Under the pieces are notes generated by a model that ran no database searches, was not told the DNA's origin, and was given only the letters and a program-made list of their open reading frames with translations. The position numbers and the translations under genes were made by a program. From the NCBI GenBank assembly GCA_031178065.1, contig JAPSJS010000034.1:1-37920 (forward strand): a DNA stretch of 37,920 bases. Reading direction: 5' to 3'. Positions 35,940 through 37,920 of this stretch are shown here, one piece after another. Source of the DNA: Altererythrobacter sp. (GTDB taxonomy: Bacteria > Pseudomonadota > Alphaproteobacteria > Sphingomonadales > Sphingomonadaceae). Position 1 is the stretch's first letter. The number at the start of each line of letters is the position of its first letter.

Positions 35940-36260
35940 ATGCTCGATTTCCTTGCCGCGGCAGCCAGCGCAGATGCGCCGCCTGCGTGGATCAGCTGGC
36001 TCCCGATCGTCGGCATGATCGCGATCTTCTGGTTCCTGATCATCCGTCCGCAGATGCGCCAGCAGAAGCAGCACCGCGAGAAGATCGCCGGCATCAAGAA
36101 GGGCGATCAGGTCGTCACCGCTGGCGGCCTCGTCGGCAAGGTGGTCAAGATCGACGATCACTACGCCGAGATCGAACTGGCGCAGGGCGTCCGCGTCAAG
36201 GCGGTGAAGAGCACGATCGGCGACATCGTTCCGCCCGGCGGCACTGCAGCCAACGACTGA
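35940..36260 (+). CDS. yajC: Preprotein translocase subunit YajC
   Basis: Accessory subunit of the Sec translocon that associates with SecDF. A 106-residue protein with one N-terminal membrane helix (WLPIVGMIAIFWFLIIRP), the conserved RPQMRQQKQHREKIAGIKKGDQVVTAGGLVG in pieces, and a beta-rich tail (VVKIDDHYAEIELAQGVRVKAVK). Standard length. It begins 14 nt before secD and heads the yajC-secD-secF operon. The 211 nt upstream (35729-35939) includes the divergent tRNA promoter; a TTGCCC...TAGGCG pair is a weak promoter candidate for yajC. Confidence 0.96.
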   Translation: MLDFLAAAASADAPPAWISWLPIVGMIAIFWFLIIRPQMRQQKQHREKIAGIKKGDQVVTAGGLVGKVVKIDDHYAEIELAQGVRVKAVKSTIGDIVPPGGTAAND

Positions 36261-36274
36261 GCGGGAGATAGCGA

Positions 36275-37870
36275 ATGCTCGATTTCCCGCTGTGGAAGAA
36301 GGGGTGGTTCTGGGGCCTGACGCTGGCGCTCTCGGTCCTCGCGCTTCCGTCCCTCTTTTCCCTTTCGGGTGCTCGCTGGCCGGCGGCTCTGCCTGATCCC
36401 GAGGTCAATCTCGGTCTCGATCTTGCGGGCGGCAGCCACATCCTGCTCGAGGCCGATCCGGCCGAGATTGTCACTCAGCGCCTGCGCAACATGGAGGAGT
36501 CCGTCCGCTCGACGCTTCGCCGCGCAGAGCCGCAGATTCGCGTCGGTGACGTGTCCACCGCCGACCGGCGGCTGAGCTTCATGGTCGAGAGCGTCGCCGA
36601 CGTCGACCGTGCGCGGCAACTGCTCGAGCCGTTGCTGAACGGCGAAGGCATGGTGCGCGAATGGGACCTCTCCGTGCTCGACGAGACGCGGATCGTGCTG
36701 ACGCCGACCGACGCCGGTCTTGACGCCGCACTCAATGCGGCGATGGATTCCTCGCAGGACGTGATCGATCGGCGCATCAACGCGCTCGGCACCCGCGAGC
36801 CGACCATCATCCGGCAGGGCGACAACCGCATCGTGGTGCAGGTGCCGGGCCTGCAGGATCCGGAGCAGGTCAAGGAACTCGTCGGCCGGACGGCCAAGCT
36901 CGAGTTCAAGCTCGTCAACGAGAATGCGCTCCCCTCCGACCTCGTCCAGGGCGTTGTCGAACCGGGGCAGCAGATCGTTCCCTACGCGCCCGACAGCCCC
37001 TTTGCAGGGCAGAGCCTCGCGGTTTACCGCCTCGGCGGGATCGACGGCAGCACGCTGGTCCGCGCGCAGGCGAGCCGCAACCAGGAAAACCAGGACGTTG
37101 TCGTCATCCAGTTCGACCAGCAGGGCGGCAACCGTTTCGCCAAGCTGACCTCGGAGAACGTCGGCAAGCAGTTCGCGATCATCCTCGACGGCGAGGTGAT
37201 TTCGGCGCCCGTGATCCAGGACCAGATCCTGGGCGGCGTGTCGGAGATCTCGGGGAACTTCACACCCGAAACCGCGCAGCAACTGGCGATCTCGCTCCAG
37301 TCGGGCGCGCTTCCGGTGGATCTTACAGTGGTCGAGGAGCGCACCGTCGGCCCCGACCTTGGTGCGGAATCGATCCGGCTCGGGATCCTCGCAATGATGG
37401 TCGGCTCGATCGCCGTGGTCGTGCTGATGATCGCCACGTATGGCCGGTTCGGCGTCTATGCGACGATCGCGCTGATCTTCAACGTGCTGATGATCCTCGG
37501 GATCATGGCGGCGATGAACACCACGCTCACCTTGCCCGGCATCGCCGGCTTCGTGCTCACGATCGGCGCGGCGGTCGATGCCAACGTGCTAATCAACGAG
37601 CGCATACGCGAAGAGCGAAAACGCGGGCGGCGCGTGATCGCCGCGGTGGAGAACGGCTACAAGGAAGCCAGCCGAGCGATCTTCGACGCCAACATCACCA
37701 ACTTCATCGCCGGCGCGCTGCTGTTCATGTTCGGGACCGGGCCGGTGCGCGGCTTCGCCGTCGTGCTCGTGATCGGCCTGTTCACCAGCGTGTTCACCGC
37801 CGTATCGCTGACCCGACTTTGGGTCGCTGGCTGGCTGCGCAGGGCGCGGCCGCAGGACCTTCATCTGTAA
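36275..37870 (+). CDS. secD: Protein translocase subunit SecD
   Basis: Proton-driven subunit that pulls preproteins into the periplasm after SecA. One N-terminal helix, then GLDLAGGSHILLEAD (the SecD signature), periplasmic P1 domains (ALGTREPTIIRQGDNRIVVQVPG in pieces; FAIILDGEVISAPVIQ) and five C-terminal helices containing TYGRFGVYATIAL, GIAGFVLTIGAAVDANVLINERIREE and FMFGTGPVRGFAVVL. 531 residues, usual for Alphaproteobacteria. GGGAGA ribosome site before the ATG at 36275. secF follows after 13 nt. Confidence 0.97.
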   Translation: MLDFPLWKKGWFWGLTLALSVLALPSLFSLSGARWPAALPDPEVNLGLDLAGGSHILLEADPAEIVTQRLRNMEESVRSTLRRAEPQIRVGDVSTADRRLSFMVESVADVDRARQLLEPLLNGEGMVREWDLSVLDETRIVLTPTDAGLDAALNAAMDSSQDVIDRRINALGTREPTIIRQGDNRIVVQVPGLQDPEQVKELVGRTAKLEFKLVNENALPSDLVQGVVEPGQQIVPYAPDSPFAGQSLAVYRLGGIDGSTLVRAQASRNQENQDVVVIQFDQQGGNRFAKLTSENVGKQFAIILDGEVISAPVIQDQILGGVSEISGNFTPETAQQLAISLQSGALPVDLTVVEERTVGPDLGAESIRLGILAMMVGSIAVVVLMIATYGRFGVYATIALIFNVLMILGIMAAMNTTLTLPGIAGFVLTIGAAVDANVLINERIREERKRGRRVIAAVENGYKEASRAIFDANITNFIAGALLFMFGTGPVRGFAVVLVIGLFTSVFTAVSLTRLWVAGWLRRARPQDLHL

Positions 37871-37883
37871 AGGGGATCGGGAA

Positions 37884-37920
37884 ATGAAACTGCTCAAGCT
37901 CGTCCCCGACGACACGAACA
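37884..37920 (+). CDS. secF: Protein translocase subunit SecF, 5' end only
   Basis: The first 12 codons of the next gene (MKLLKLVPDDTN) are visible before the window ends. An AGGGG site lies 9-10 nt upstream. Identity rests on position directly behind secD and on the typical short N-terminus before helix 1. Confidence 0.8.
   Translation, partial: MKLLKLVPDDTN

Overview
This 37.9 kb window is high-GC chromosomal DNA with short spacers, Shine-Dalgarno starts, two TonB-dependent receptors, an aroQ-accB-accC cluster, yajC-secD-secF and a gene-transfer-agent-type holin. Together these point to an alphaproteobacterium of the order Sphingomonadales, most likely in or near Erythrobacteraceae. That assignment is an inference from protein style and gene order; there is no rRNA or phylogenetic marker analysis behind it. 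Most of the window is core genome. No CRISPR array, insertion sequence, integrase or prophage was found.

Layout. (1) 0-3.5 kb: a complete proline module, proC-proA on the minus strand and proB diverging on the plus strand, with a perfect 15-nt palindrome between them. (2) 3.7-10 kb: bamD, then recN, an alpha/beta hydrolase, a 2-oxoglutarate oxygenase-like protein and ligA, the four chained by GTGA overlaps or a 4-nt gap. (3) 10.3-11.6 kb: small stress-type genes (CBS pair, DUF2267, NTF2-like). (4) 11.7-15.4 kb: ettA diverging from an M28 metallopeptidase, then a DUF421 membrane protein. (5) 15.4-20.2 kb, minus strand: TonB receptor, PepSY membrane protein and MATE exporter, an iron-uptake-type unit with a Fur-like box. 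(6) 20.2-25.2 kb, plus strand: a second TonB receptor and a PhoD phosphatase behind a Pho-box-like direct repeat, then a remnant of an endonuclease/exonuclease/phosphatase gene. (7) 25.2-27.5 kb: uppP and nhaA; the nhaA leader can fold into competing structures with a pseudoknot and looks like an nhaA-I (Li+) class riboswitch. (8) 27.6-27.8 kb: tRNA-Pro(UGG) and tRNA-Ile2(CAU). (9) 27.8-31.8 kb: WalW-like polysaccharide deacetylase and a soluble, degenerate histidine kinase, then an Lrp/AsnC regulator and a small lipoprotein. (10) 31.8-35.7 kb, minus strand: a CitE-like lyase, a GTA-type holin, aroQ, accB and accC, headed by tRNA-Pro(GGG). (11) 35.9 kb to the end: yajC, secD and the first codons of secF.

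How it fits together. Two envelope-uptake units stand back to back around 20.2-20.65 kb, one with an iron-type operator and one with a phosphate-type operator. Envelope functions recur throughout (BamD, UppP, MATE, Sec accessory proteins). Several genes appear to use non-AUG starts (proC TTG, the hydrolase GTG, the oxygenase GTG, MATE ATT, DUF421 ATC or CTG), so automated start calls here are likely to be wrong. The strongest second-look items are the nhaA leader RNA, the degenerate histidine kinase, the Pho-box receptor/PhoD unit, the two unknown enzymes coupled between recN and ligA, and the GTA-type holin.
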